Notes under the pieces: generated by a model
What the model was told of the DNA's origin: nothing
Seen by the model: the letters and a program-made list of their open reading frames with translations, nothing else
The model's database searches: none
Assembly: GCF_017591435.1 (NCBI RefSeq)
Contig: NC_059300.1
Span: forward strand, 14,431,960 to 14,495,959
From: Portunus trituberculatus
Lineage: Eukaryota > Arthropoda > Malacostraca > Decapoda > Portunidae
Direction: 5' to 3'
DNA length: 64,000 nucleotides
Made by a program: the position numbers and the translations under genes
In this document: in pieces, positions 34,585 to 45,229 of the stretch
Position numbering within the stretch: the first letter of the stretch is position 1
Layout: every line of letters starts with the position of its first letter

Positions 34585-35643
34585 GGACTCTCAAGCTAGC
34601 CAGCGTACTGACCAGACATAGGTTCCTAGCAGCTCCGTGCCGACTAGCAGTAACATTCTCTCACCCACAGAGCTCAAGCATCGCCACCAGCAGAGCATAC
34701 AGTGAAAGAACAAAGGATAAGCTGGATGACGCTGTGGAGGTGATGCCTCTGGTAAAAACAGCGGTCCAGCCGGGCCTCATCCCCGCGAGCGCCGGCTCCA
34801 CTTCACCAGGTGACCACATGGACGACTCCACCACGGTCATCAAGCGTACCAGAACACCATCACCTGGTAAGACAAATAAATCCACAAAGACTGCTATGGA
34901 ATGTGCTACCCGCTCCTACGCATGTGTGACCGCCTCTACCCCCTCCTCTCACTGCTGAGTCTGCTGGGCCCCCACACCCGCCCCCCACTCGTAAGCAGGT
35001 CGTGCTAATTCGCTCCCTTGATGGAAGTAGATGCTTCATCCACCCAGCCAAGGTATCCAGGGCTGTGTGTGGCTCAATATTCGCCAAAAAGTACATTGAA
35101 CAAACCTTGGCCATCACTGGAGGTGGCCGGGGAATCAAGTTTGAGGTGGCCAACCTCGATCACCTGGAGCAGGCCCCAGAGTCAGTGATCCAACTGGGGG
35201 AGTGGTCTGTCAAGTGTTGGGTGGACACCGACAATGACCCTACCTATGACTTTGGTAGAATTAACCCGGTTTTCCCCTGACATGACTAAACATGACATTA
35301 TGACACAGGTAACCATCCTAGACGGTTACCCCACTCATATTGTTGATGCATTACGCTTCCCAGACCATGACAAGGACGGACAGACTGTCCCAAACCTGGC
35401 CATACGCCTGAAATTCCGTGGGCCCCTCCCTGAGAGGGTGGCCATAGGAAACATGGTCTACATGTTAGGCCCCACATCCTCCCAGTCATGCACTGCACCC
35501 GCTGCCTCCTGTTTGGCCACGGCAACATTTCCTGCAATGGGCGTGCCCGCTGCAGGAAATGCAGTGGTTACCATGACATTGACAGTTGTGTCAGGGAGGA
35601 CCACTGTTTGTTTTGTGGTCCCGGCCACTACCCCACTCCAAAC
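34585..35643 (+). pseudogene. LINE A ORF1, N-terminal part
   Basis: Readable through four frames. The start is serine/threonine-rich (MPLVKTAVQPG, then TTVIKRTRTPSPGKT). A conserved-looking domain follows: VLIRSLDGSRCFIHPAKVSR from about 35007, DPTYDFGRINPVF near 35240 and then VPNLAIRLKFRGPLPERV at about 35390. The nucleic-acid-binding part has CCHC-type clusters CTRCLLFGHGNISC, CRKCSGYHDIDSC and CLFCGPGHY at 35491-35630. This is the usual layout of LINE ORF1 proteins that coat the RNA. It is cut at 35643 by LINE B. Frame changes occur near 34960, 35270 and 35480. Confidence 0.78.
35631..35643. other. Target site duplication of LINE B, left copy
   Basis: CCCCACTCCAAAC, identical to 41782-41794. 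Confidence 0.92.
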
Positions 35644-36240
35644 CCCCCCAGATGGGAACCGCCTTGTCGTGGTGGGGGCTTGCGTGCCCTGTGACCTGGC
35701 GAGCTAGGCTAGAGGGGCTTAGGCCCTGCTCTGCCCTTTCGAGGGGAGAGGGCTACCCATGCTAGTACGGTCGCCAGTGAGGGGCCAGACTAAATGGTTC
35801 CTACGTAGGCTGCCAGTGGACCAGCGGAGCCACCCGCTGGAGGGATCGCCCAATAGGGGCCGTCCTGTGCTGGATGGTTGGGTGTCCAGGCTGGGATGCT
35901 TTGGGAGGGGTCTCAGCTCTGTCGTGGACAAACTTTCGTATCATGTGGGGCCTGTTTTAAAACGACTGGTCCGCATGGGGACGAGGTACCCGTCCTCGGC
36001 AGCCAGCGCTCCTCCCATTGTAGTCCCAGTAGCTGGTTACCCTTGCCCTGGAGCCAATTTTTGTGCAGCTGTTTTTATGGGAAACACAAAAAACATTCAG
36101 GTTCTCGTGAGGTGGCTGACCTGGCCCACGAGACGTCATCTTCAGGTCTGGGTAAGGAGGAGTATTTCCCTCCACAAGGGCCTCCCACAGCAGTTTCCTG
36201 TTCTGGAAGTTCTTCTGAGGGATGCATTTCTGCTGCATAT
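35644..36240 (+). promoter_or_regulatory. LINE B 5' region with internal promoter expected
   Basis: GC-rich leader (for example GAGGGGCTTAGGCCCTGC at 35714 and GTCGCCAGTGAGGGGCC near 35770) before the first recognisable protein domain. I-group elements use an internal promoter here. No core motif can be pinned down by eye. The ORF1 frame is already open from 35878. Confidence 0.5.
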
Positions 36241-37950
36241 GACTCTCTTGTAATGGTAAATGTTAATCCATCATTTTCCTATCATGCCTTGCACTCACTT
36301 CTCAAGGCGTATGGTACGGTTGTTCGCATTCGACTGGTTTATGATAAGGACTTTCCTTCTAACCGCTGCTATGTGACGTTTATGTCATGTGATGAAGCCC
36401 GTTTAGCTTATGAACATGTAGCATCCCTGCCCTTCGCCGGCTATGGCTTTAAAACTGAATTTCTCCAGTCACGTAATATTTCAGACAGTGACATGGATTA
36501 CATCCCAAATGTTTTTGAAAACTATTTAGAGAATTCAGTTCCAGCAGTCCGCCAGATCCCACCTCCACGTTGGTTTGTGGCGTACTATAGAAATGGGCGT
36601 GGGAATTTCATCCATGCATCCCGGTACCTGTCCAAAGAAATCGGCACGATTCCTGAGGGGAATCTGAAAAAGTATGGGAAGGGGGTGCTTGTGCGAGCAA
36701 AAGATCTTACACAAGCTAGGATGTTGCAACATCTCCCATGCCCTTCTGACAGCATGTTTGAGACTGTTAAGGCTCATCCCACCTTTAACTATTGCAAAGG
36801 TTGTGTTTATAGCCAAGACCTCTATGAATTCCCAGAAGAGGAAATACTAGCAATGTGCCCTAACTCAGTACAAAAGGTGACTAAGATGAGGAACTCCTCC
36901 AACATGGTCCTTCTCATCTTTCTTGGGTCCACCCTTCCTGACCGTGTTAATATCGGTCCTATCAACCTTAGGGTGAGGCGCTTTGTTTCTCGCCCTCTTC
37001 AGTGCTTCTCATGCTATGGGTACGGTCACGGGAAAAGCTCGTGTAAGGAAGCTTCCCGATGTGGTAATTGCTCTGCACTCGACTCGCATTCAGAGGAGCA
37101 TTGCAATGGTGCAGCTTATTGTTTTCATTGTCGTGATGGTCACCAGGTACGTTCCAGGCAATGGCCCAGGTATCGCCTGGAGCAGGACATTCTACAGCTT
37201 GCCAATAGTCAGTTTATCAGCCTCAGTAGCGCCCGCCGTGAACTCCTGTACCGCCAGAAGGACGGTACTGGTGCGACATCCTATGCTTCATTGGCCGCTC
37301 GCTCTTCGGCTGAGTCTGCCGGTCCGAAGACAACTCCTCCTGCTACCTCTCGCTCTGTTGGGGCGGGTGGTCCTGTTTATCTGGCTAACAGGTTTGCCAT
37401 TTTAGCTGATGACTCGGTTGAGTCATCTCTTAGAAGTGACGAGAAAAATACGGACTTGACCAAAGTCACCCATGTAGTAGATGCCTATTTGCCACCTGTA
37501 TCTCCTAAGCCTTTCAAGGGTCTAACTAAGCGGCACCGCAGCTCTGCGGAGTCGTTAGATTTAGCTCAGCAAAAGCAGTCTAAGTTTTCTCCCGGTGCTC
37601 ATAATCGTGAGTCCTCCAGGGACCGCTCTGCTAGGGTAGCTCCAGTAGTTTCTGTCCAGCCTTCTGTGACGCCCTCCGTCTCAGATCGGGCTTCTTATGA
37701 TGAGGACGGTCTGAGCATGGAGACGTCCGATTATATTGTCACAGCCGTCCCTCGTGAACCAACTGTATCGGAAAGTGCAGTCCTGCCTGATCCTCGTCCT
37801 CCGAGGACCAGTAAAAGTGATGATAGTTCGCATCACCCACCGATATGCCGAAAGGCTGAGGTCCAACGACCCGGCACATCTCAACTCCCGGTGTCTTCTC
37901 GTCCACTGCACCCAAATAGTCGTCTTCAAGCTTCTACAATGGAACTGTAG
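35878..37950 (+). CDS. LINE B ORF1: RRM-like and zinc-knuckle RNA-binding protein
   Basis: One uninterrupted frame of 690 codons, although the true start may be later than 35878 because the first ~110 residues are low-complexity. An RRM-like segment (about residues 122-200) starts LVMVNVNPSFSYHALHSLL and includes CYVTFMSCDEARLAYEHV. A middle domain follows with PPRWFVAYYRNGRGNFIHAS and VLLIFLGSTLPDRVNIGPI. The knuckle region at about 37002-37160 has CFSCYGYGHGKSSC, CGNCSALDSHSEEHC and CFHCRDGHQ; in the last, Trp (QWPRY) stands where the family normally has the final Cys. The C-terminal 250 residues are Ser/Pro-rich. The product binds the element's RNA and forms the particle for target-primed integration. 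It ends at TAG 37948-37950, overlapping the start of ORF2. Confidence 0.85.
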   Translation: MGVQAGMLWEGSQLCRGQTFVSCGACFKTTGPHGDEVPVLGSQRSSHCSPSSWLPLPWSQFLCSCFYGKHKKHSGSREVADLAHETSSSGLGKEEYFPPQGPPTAVSCSGSSSEGCISAAYDSLVMVNVNPSFSYHALHSLLKAYGTVVRIRLVYDKDFPSNRCYVTFMSCDEARLAYEHVASLPFAGYGFKTEFLQSRNISDSDMDYIPNVFENYLENSVPAVRQIPPPRWFVAYYRNGRGNFIHASRYLSKEIGTIPEGNLKKYGKGVLVRAKDLTQARMLQHLPCPSDSMFETVKAHPTFNYCKGCVYSQDLYEFPEEEILAMCPNSVQKVTKMRNSSNMVLLIFLGSTLPDRVNIGPINLRVRRFVSRPLQCFSCYGYGHGKSSCKEASRCGNCSALDSHSEEHCNGAAYCFHCRDGHQVRSRQWPRYRLEQDILQLANSQFISLSSARRELLYRQKDGTGATSYASLAARSSAESAGPKTTPPATSRSVGAGGPVYLANRFAILADDSVESSLRSDEKNTDLTKVTHVVDAYLPPVSPKPFKGLTKRHRSSAESLDLAQQKQSKFSPGAHNRESSRDRSARVAPVVSVQPSVTPSVSDRASYDEDGLSMETSDYIVTAVPREPTVSESAVLPDPRPPRTSKSDDSSHHPPICRKAEVQRPGTSQLPVSSRPLHPNSRLQASTMEL

Positions 37951-38600
37951 AGGCCTTCACGCCTCGTGGGCGGAACTCTGAGTTTTGCTGTCGGAGTTTA
38001 CTCCAGCCTGTGTAGCTCTACAAGAGACTATGATAGGTGATAGTACTTATTCTAGTCCTCCTGGCTATCGTGCCTTTTACGTATAACACTCCTTTCCCTG
38101 ACCAGGGCCACCACGGTGGCACAGCTATTCTAGTCCGTCAGGATATACCTGTTATCCCGGTACAACTTAACTCTCCCTTCAGGTGGTTGCTGTTAAGGTC
38201 TTTATGGGACGACTGTACACCATCTGCAGTTTATATCTCCTCCTCGGCTTCCTGTCTCCAGGGGTGAGCTTGACGGCCTGGTGCGTCAGCTGACTTCGCC
38301 TTTTCTTTTGTTGGGAGATTTTAACGGCCGTCACCCATTGTGGGATGAAGGTGCTAGTAATCCTCGTGGGGTTTTAATCGGTTCTTTTATTGAGGATGAG
38401 GGATTGAAGATTTTAAATTCTGGGGATGTTACACATTTCCACAGTCCTACTGGGACTTTTACAGCTATCGATCTTTCTCTTTGTACATCTAATTCTTTCC
38501 TTGATTTTAATTGGTGAGTCCTACCGGATTTACACGGTAGTGACCACTTTCCGATTTTATTGGAATATGTGAAATCTGAGCCACAGCCCCACGCTGGGTT
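37900..38600 (+). pseudogene. LINE B ORF2: apurinic/apyrimidinic-type endonuclease
   Basis: The domain starts with LLQWNCRGLHASWAEL, whose Asn is catalytic, in a frame overlapping the ORF1 end. A TGA at 37979-37981 interrupts it, but the frame continues with the catalytic Glu in ALQETMIGD. After a break near 38085 come HHGGTAILVRQDIPVIPV and, after another, LLLGDFNGRHPLWDEG (about 38308) with the Asp-x-Asn pair, then FTAIDLSLCTS, and DLHGSDHFPILLEY (about 38530) with the Asp-His pair. It would nick target DNA to prime reverse transcription. At least four breaks make it non-functional as read. Confidence 0.85.
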
Positions 38601-40130
38601 TTAGACAAGGCAGATTGGTGTCGATTCACAGACCTTAGCTCTTTTATCCGTCCGCTGGCTGACTTTTCTACTTGTGCTGAGGCTGTTGATTATTTTACCT
38701 GATTTTTTAATTTCTTTAGCGCTTCAGACAATCCCTAGGACGTCAGGTCGCTTTACTAAGCGTCCCGTTCCTTGGTGGAACGCAGCATGCACTGCAGCGG
38801 TAAAGAGAAACGGGCAGCTTTCTCTCGTCTCCGGCGACATCGTGGGGACCCGCAGTGCCTGGAAGCTTTTCGGCGCTGCCGAGCTCGGCCCGCCGCGTTT
38901 TGAAAGAGGCACAAAGAGCCTCGTGGAAAGCCTATGTCTCTTCCATAAACGTCCGCACCCTCTTACGGATGTCTTCAACAAAGTCCGCCGAATTGCTGGG
39001 AAGTATTCTGCTCCTTCCCCACCAATTTTGTTGTCTGCTGGGCGAACGGTGGCAGACCCTAGGAATGTCGCCGACCTCTTCGCGGAGCACTTTGCCAGTG
39101 TTTCCCAGAGGCATCCTGCAGCTCCGGGCGCACGTCACCGCCAGAGAATGGAATCTCTCGGCATAAACTTTTCTTCCGCTGGAGGAGTCTTATAATGTCC
39201 CTTTCTCTGCTTCTGAGTTGCGGACTGCTTTGTCCCAGTGTCACGACTCTTCTCCTGGGCCAGATGATATACCTTATGCCTTCTTGCGCCACATGTCTGA
39301 CACTGCTTTTAACTTTCTTTTAAATCTTTATAATATGATTTGGCATACCGGTGACTTTCCATCTTCTTGGGCTGTGGCAGTGGTTCTCCCATTTCCGAAG
39401 CCTGGGAAAGATAATCTCCAGGCTACGAACTACCGTCCTATATCTTTAACATCCTGTATTTGCAAAGTGTTAGAAAAGATGGTAAATATAAGACTCATGT
39501 GGTATTTGGAGAGGGGGAAGTACTTGTCACCGGTACAGTACGGCTTCCGAAAGATGAGGTCTACTACTGATGCTCTTTTATCCTTAGAGTCTTCCATTTG
39601 TGAGGCCTTCGCTAATCACCACCATCAAGTAACAGTCTTTTTTGACCTGGAGAAGGCCTACGACACGGCTTGGTGTCATGGCATTTTACAGTCTTTGTTT
39701 AATTTTTTTATCCAGCAGTTTTTATCCAGACGTTTTTTACGGGTTCGAGTTGGGAGTGTTCTCTCCGATGCTACAGCTTTAAATGACGGTGTCCCACAGG
39801 AAGTATTCTTAGTGTTACGCTATTCGCAGTTGCAATAAATGGTGTTATAGATACTCTACCGGATGGCGTTCACAGTTCTTTATATGTGGACGACTTGTGC
39901 ATCTCTTTGCTGCTTCTAGGATGTCACTGATTGAGCGCAAGCTCCAACTGGCGATCAATAAGGTGTCCAGTTGGGACAACATGAACGGTTTTCGATTCTC
40001 CACCTCGAAGACCGTAGCCATGCATTTTGTCGCAACCGTGGTGTCCATCCAGACCCGGATTTATACCTCGCCAATAGACGCCTGTCATGCGTGGAGGCGA
40101 CTCGATATCTTGGCCTTTTATTTGACAACC
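38600..40130 (+). pseudogene. LINE B ORF2: reverse transcriptase
   Basis: A connecting part (PVPWWNAACTAAVKRN, 38760) leads to the palm: SSPGPDDIPYAFLRHM (about 39245), LPFPKPGKDNLQATNYRPISL (39395), QYGFRKMRSTTDALL (39535), and the catalytic Asp in VFFDLEKAYDTAW (about 39640). After a frameshift near 39680-39830 the second catalytic pair lies in SLYVDDLCISL (about 39870-39900). Further C-terminal wording includes KTVAMHF and LGLLFDNRLTW. It would copy the element RNA at the nicked target. Frame changes are seen near 39190, 39690, 39830 and 40030. Confidence 0.87.
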
Positions 40131-40744
40131 GTCTCACCTGGGTTCCCCATTTCGCTCTCTTAAGGCGTCTTGTCGGCAGGCACTATCCCTTCTTCGGGTT
40201 TTAAGTCATACCTCTTGGGGTGCGGACAGGGACACGTTGCTGTTGCTTCACCGTACACTCATACTTCCGAAGCTGGAATACGGCTGTGAGATCTACTCAT
40301 CCGCAACAGATGCACGACTACGCTCGCTTGACCCCGTGCATCATGCTGGGGTCCACTTGGCTACCTACGGGTGCATTTCGGACATCTCCAATACCTAGCC
40401 TTCTAGTGGATGCTGGTTTCTGGCCGCTCGACCTCCGGCGCCAATCTTCGATGCTCCGGTGTTGGTTTCGCACCCACCGTCTGCCTGATTTTGTCCCCTG
40501 TGTGTCAATGTTGCGGGACTCGCGCTCGCTGGCGTATGTCACTCGACCGAGTCTCCCTAAACCTTTTGGCCTACGTGTTGCAAATTTCATGGCAGAGTTA
40601 TCTATCGACCCCACTCCTGTGTACTCTTTCCGTCTCCCGCGAGTTGGTTATTGGCAGCTTCCTGTTACCTCATTATGCCCTCCTGCCATGGATGGCAAGA
40701 AGGATTTCCTGCCAGCTCTGTCCCACACACGGTTTTTAGAACAC

Positions 40745-41535
40745 TTTTTTTATCCATTCTAATGACATACCTGTTTTTACTGATGGTTCCAAATCTGACG
40801 CAGGAGTTGGGTTTTCTGTGGTTTTCCCCTCTTTTTGTCGGTCTGGCAGCCTTCCTTCGGTAGCCTCCATCTTTACTGCGGAGCTCTCTGCCATAGTCCT
40901 AGCTTTACAGATTATTTTTACTCTCCCGGTTTCGTCTTTTACAATTTTTAGTGACTGTCGCAGTGCTCTTACTGCTCTCTCTTCTTTTATTTCCCATCAC
41001 CCATTGGTTTTATCAGCCCTAGAGTGGCTATATCTACTTACCAGAAGAGGATATCGTGTTGGGTTCTGTTGGGTCCCTGGTCACGTTGGTGTTCCAGGGA
41101 ATGAACACGCTGACCGCCTCGCTAAAGTGGCAGCAAGTCGCGCTCCATCTCCTGCCCCTGTTCCTTTTCGAGATGTATTTCATCTAATTCGAGTGGCGGT
41201 TGCATCAATTTGGCAGAGGAGATGGCTAACGGGGGGTCGCAACCTCGAAAATGGGAGAGATCACTACTTCCACACTCCCTCTGTGGACATACACCCATGT
41301 CCGGGATCGCCGTGCACAGACGTTATTGGCGCGACTTCGTATAGGTCACACGTACCTTACACAAAGGTACCTCCTGACCAGGGACCCTCGACCTTATTGT
41401 GATGACTGCCTGGTGCCGCTTACGGTGCGGCACCTACTAGTGGAGTGCCTTAGTTTGACTGACTTAAGACACCGCTACCTCTACCGCTGTCGCGGTAGAG
41501 ATAACGGTGCCAGAGTGCCTGGCCCAAGGCCATGA
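40745..41535 (+). pseudogene. LINE B ORF2: RNase H and C-terminal Cys/His domain
   Basis: RNase H has its acidic residues in PVFTDGSK (about 40770), IFTAELSAIVLALQ (about 40870), FTIFSDCRSALTAL (about 40940) and VPGNEHADRLAKVA (about 41090), with the intervening VGFCWVPGHVGVPG. A frameshift near 40815 and another near 41270 follow. The C-terminal part reads LLARLRIGHTYLTQRYLL, then CDDCLVPLTVRHLLVEC, the CCHC-like cluster seen at the end of I-group ORF2 proteins. RNase H would remove RNA from the hybrid. Its presence is a main reason to place LINE B in the I group. Confidence 0.88.
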
Positions 41536-41781
41536 TGTTTTAGATTTTTGGGAGAAGCTGGCCTTCTCCCAAAGCTCTGATTTTTATTTTATTTTACACT
41601 ATGTATTTTAATGTTTTATTCAGGTTTATAGTATTTTTAGTTTTTAGCTTTTTAATTGTATTGTTTTTAATCACTTTTATTTTTTATATATATATACACG
41701 TTAGTTGCAATGAATTTATAGTAGTGGCGCCATATGACCGTCGTTGTTGCGGCGCCATAACTTTAAAATCCATCCATCCAT
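41536..41781 (+). other. LINE B 3' untranslated region and (CATC)n tail
   Basis: AT-rich, with an inverted-repeat element near 41550-41572 (GGGAGAAGCTGGCCTTCTCCC), which can form a stem of seven bases. It ends with TGCGGCGCCATAACTTTAAAATC and three to four CATC repeats before the target duplication. The GGCGCCATA ending also occurs just upstream (GGCGCCATATGACCG). Confidence 0.85.
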
Positions 41782-42570
41782 CCCCACTCCAAACAGTGGC
41801 CAGCTCGCCTCCACGCAGTGCAGCTGCAAGAACTGCAGCATGACGGGGCCCACTCCCTTTTGGACATCAAACGAAAAATGAGAGGCATCCTCCTGGGCAC
41901 TTTTCGCCCACCAAAACCTGCACCTAAATCACACTCACCATCCAAAACAGGAAAACCTCAACCTCCTCCCCTACACCTCACTCACCCTCGCACACCCAGA
42001 ACCCCACCTCTGCCCCCACCCTTGCTCCTCGCCCTACACTCATCGAGGCTTCCATCCCAGCTCCCATTTCTGATCCTACTCCTGCTCCCACCAAGCCCCT
42101 GAGCCCCATTATTAGTGTGGTACCGCTAACTGTCCAGCCACTCTCACCCAAGGCCCAACGGATCCGCCACCACCACAAACCACACGACACAGGCACACCA
42201 CGACGCACCACCAGACCCTCCTTCATCCCCGAGGGCCCCTACAGGACAGACTTGACAGATGCTGGGGAATTTGTACCCCCTAACCCCTCTACACCAATGT
42301 CACCCACCAAAGGTTCCCCAGCCAAAAGCCCCACAGCCAGCAGCCCAGCAGCCCTTGCCCTCTCTTGGTAGTGCAGGCTTTGTACCATCCTCTTCCTCGC
42401 TTCCGGCTCAGCATGCTTTGGGTTTTGCACGGCCTGCTTTTATTAAGGGATTAGCACCAATAGCACTCAATTTCTTCAACTTCCTGCTTTCAGGGCATAG
42501 CTTCAGAGAAAGCCTCCTTCGGTGCCTGCCAGACTCCTTTTCTTCATCACATCACTCATGCAGTGAGTGA
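41782..42570 (+). pseudogene. LINE A ORF1, C-terminal part
   Basis: Continuation of the interrupted ORF1 after the second copy of the 13-bp target duplication. It reads ARLHAVQLQELQHDGAHSLL and DIKRKMRGIL, the usual helical segment after the last zinc knuckle, then a proline-rich tail (PTLIEASIPAPISDPTPAP, then LSPKAQRIRHHHKPHDTG and FIPEGPYRTDLTDAGEFVPP, 42030-42290). One or two frame changes are needed. Function as for the N-terminal part: RNA binding. Confidence 0.75.
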
Positions 42571-42579
42571 TCCACTTGC

Positions 42580-43290
42580 CTCCCACTTCATTTTCCGGAA
42601 TGCCCGGTCTTAGTACAGGAAACTTCCAATTTTTAAAACCACGCTCTCATCATACTCTCCTCTCGTTGTCAGTGTCTGTGAGACGTGGCTCACAGACCCA
42701 TTCTCCCCCTCCTTTCCAAACTATACTTCATACAGGAAGGACAGGGAGACCGGCGAAGTAGGAGGTGGCCTACTTCTACTGATCCACCAGTCCCTTCCTA
42801 CTAGCCCTCCTATCCCTTCTTTCACAGGTGGTGGACTGGAGCATCTGGGAGTGACTGTCACCTTTGACTCGGGCCCTTTAAACATTCTGCTAATCTACAA
42901 TCCATGTCTTGATATCTCACTTCAGGAATTTCAACATTTGTTTTGTTCAACTTCCTCCCCAGCATTAATTATGGGCGACTCTAATGCCCATCACGACTTC
43001 TAAGAACCATCCCTCCCCAGGAGCCGGAGAAACCGTTCAGGCGCGTCACTCTCGAGTTTTCTGGCAGATAGTGCTTTCCTCTCCCTTCTCACACCTCCTG
43101 GCCTCCCTATCAGGATTGACCCAGTTTCAAGGAACCCTTCCACTCTAGACCTGTGCCTGGGGAATAGCCCACTCCTCCTCACCACTATCACTACCGGCCC
43201 TTACATGGGGAGTGACCATCTTCCTGTGATTATTGCTTTCCTATCAGTGCTACCACCCCCTCCCACTTCACGTAGACCACGTTGATCATT
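42580..43290 (+). pseudogene. LINE A ORF2: apurinic/apyrimidinic-type endonuclease
   Basis: Strongly degraded but readable. FRNARSL at about 42590 is the N-terminal catalytic-Asn motif. CETWLTD at 42675-42698 gives the catalytic Glu. LIMGDSNAHHDF at about 42967-43002 gives the Asp-x-Asn pair. LDLCLGNS follows at about 43147, and GSDHLPVIIAF at 43208-43240 gives the Asp-His pair. Stops and frame changes separate all of these. The spacing between motifs is normal for a LINE endonuclease. Confidence 0.8.
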
Positions 43291-43299
43291 CAAAAAGGG

Positions 43300-45229
43300 A
43301 GACCTGGTATCTTTTCAGACAGAGTTAAAAATCAATCATTCCACCCACGACTCTCTCTCATCAGATGACAAAATTCACTTCCTCACAGAAGTCTTTGTGA
43401 CGGTAGGATCCCACCACTTTCACTTTGTCACTTCCTCCCCTTCCCATTCATTTTGAGTCCCCTTTTGGTCGCAGAAGTGTACGGTAGCCCTTCAGGCCAA
43501 GCGCCTTGCCTTTGCAGCATGGCGAAGGAACTCAACCCCTCCACTCTGCCAACCTTTTCATTACCTAGAGGCCCAGTACAAGCGTGTTATTCTTGATGAG
43601 AAACGCTTAGCGTGAGCCTCCTTTTGTGCTTACCTGTTCTTTTCCACCTCAGTCTTCCGAACCTGGTCTTTCTTCAAGAAGATGGTCCACCCATAACCCC
43701 CTTTAACCTTCCCGTTAACTAGTAACGGTGTCTTCCTTACCACTGATGTCCAAAAAGCAGGGTGTCTTGCCAACCACATCCACACAACACTCGGCTCTCC
43801 AGATCCTGTGCCCCCACCTGTGCTGCCGTCTTCTTCACACTCCAGCCATGAAATTAGCATTGCTATAACTCCCCAGGAACTCACCTCAACCTTACTTTCA
43901 CTGTCTGCTAAGAAGGCCACGGGACCGGATGACGTGCCAAACGAGTTTCTTCCATGCCTCTCAGATGCTCTGCTACAGCTCCTTCTGGACGTCCTCAACA
44001 ACAGCTGGTTGTTGGGGACGTTCCCATCAGCGTAGCGTCTTGCCACCACTATTCCTATTCCTAAGCCTGGCAAGGGCCCGACAGTAGCCTCCTCTTATAG
44101 ACCTATTAGCCTCCTGTCTAACATTAGCAAGGTTTTCGAGCATGTCATTCAAAATAGACTAACCTGGTGGTTGGAACGCAAACACCTTCTACCACCCAAC
44201 ATGTTCGGTTTTCGCCCTCACCGGGGCACCCTTGATGCCCTGCTGTTGCTGGAGCATCACATTCAGGAAGGATTTAATCACAAAAAATTCACTTTAGTAG
44301 GTTTTTTAGATCTTAAGAGTGCTTTTGACTTGCCCGCCTAGGACTCTTTGGTCCACCACTAAGTTGGGTTCAGTCCTTCCTAACAAATAAATCCTTCTCC
44401 CTGGCGATTAGTAACACCTACTCTAGGTCATATCCAATAACTAGGGGTGTTCCTCAAGGTTCTCCACTCAGCTTTACTCTTCAATGTCTTACTTTCTGAC
44501 TTTCCCTCCTTCCCCGGCACACATGCACTTATCTATGCTGATGACATTTCCCTCCTTTGTTCTGCTTCCACTATCCAAGAGGCTCAACTTTCACTTCAGC
44601 GTGGGCTTGACCTTGTCCACTCTTGGACTGCTCGTTGGAGCCTGACAGTGAGTGCCCAGAAGTCTAGCCTTGTGTGCTTCACCAGAAGGCGAATATCCAA
44701 CATTCCAATGGTCACAATCAACGGTTTCCCGATCCCTTTCAAATCAAATCACAAATTCCTTGGCCTACTGTTGGATAGCCCCAGACTAACCTGGGAGTGC
44801 CACATACAGTACCTGGTGACCTCATGCCTTAAAAGGCTAAACTTAATGAAATCCCTGGCTGGTGTCAAGTGGGATGCGGACAGGCGTACTCTCCTTCATT
44901 TTTAGTGTACCTATATCCGGAGTCACTTGTACTACGGATGTGAGGTTTATGAAGCGACCTCACAATCACTTCTCCATAAATTGGACGTCATACAAAATTC
45001 AGCCCTTCGTATTGCACTGGGAGCATTTAAGTCATCCCCAGTCTGTGCCCTTCAGGCAGAGGCTTCCCTCCCCTCCCTATCACACAGACGCTCCACCTTC
45101 CTTGTCCGGACCTACACCAAACTTGTCTCCTCCCCTAGATGTCATGCCTTCCACTCCCTCCTCCTGCGGCACGGCAGGGAGCCACTTCATGTCCCCTTGC
45201 CATATCAAGCCCACACACCCTTTGTAGAC
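43300..45229 (+). pseudogene. LINE A ORF2: reverse transcriptase, 3'-truncated
   Basis: Motifs in order: SAKKATGPDDVPNEFLPCL (43905), PIPKPGKGP with SSYRPISLLSNISK (44050-44130), MFGFRPHRGTLDALLLLEHH (44200), the first catalytic Asp in VGFLDLKSAFD (44300), an abrupt two- to three-codon loss after it, RGVPQGSPL-like wording at 44440, and ALIYADDISLLCS (44526-44560) with the catalytic Asp pair. Beyond it come FLGLLLDSPRLTW and, after a TAG at about 44905, the C-terminal LYYGCEVYEATSQSLLHKL and IQNSALRIALGAFKSSPV. The sequence ends after YQAHTPFVD at 45229, where the reversed satellite starts. Confidence 0.87.

Larger units (their letters stand above)
35644..41781 (+). mobile_element. LINE B: near-complete I-group (Nimb-like) non-LTR retrotransposon, 6.1 kb
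   Basis: Bounded by a perfect 13-bp target duplication. Contains a 5' untranslated region, ORF1 with an RRM-like domain and zinc knuckles, ORF2 with endonuclease, reverse transcriptase, RNase H and a C-terminal Cys/His cluster, and a 3' region ending GGCGCCATAACTTTAAAATC followed by (CATC)n. An RNase H after the reverse transcriptase, the GGCGCCATA end and the short tetranucleotide tail place it in the I superfamily. ORF2 is broken by several stops and frameshifts. Confidence 0.92.
34585..45229 (+). mobile_element. LINE A: I-group non-LTR retrotransposon, interrupted by LINE B and lacking its 3' end
   Basis: The parts 34585-35643 and 41782-45229 together form one element of about 4.5 kb. ORF1 with zinc knuckles is cut by LINE B at CCACTCCAAAC and resumes after it. 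ORF2 then has an apurinic endonuclease and a reverse transcriptase. The sequence stops abruptly at 45229 inside the region after the reverse transcriptase, where reversed satellite begins, so any RNase H, the 3' untranslated region and the tail are missing. LINEs are usually lost from the 5' end, so the 3' loss points to a later break. The 5' edge is uncertain because of the hAT remnant. Confidence 0.8.

Noticed and set aside
34560..45229. A single LINE with two ORF1 and two ORF2 regions
   Set aside because: A perfect 13-bp duplication and a (CATC)n tail at 41769-41781 show that these are two elements, one nested in the other.
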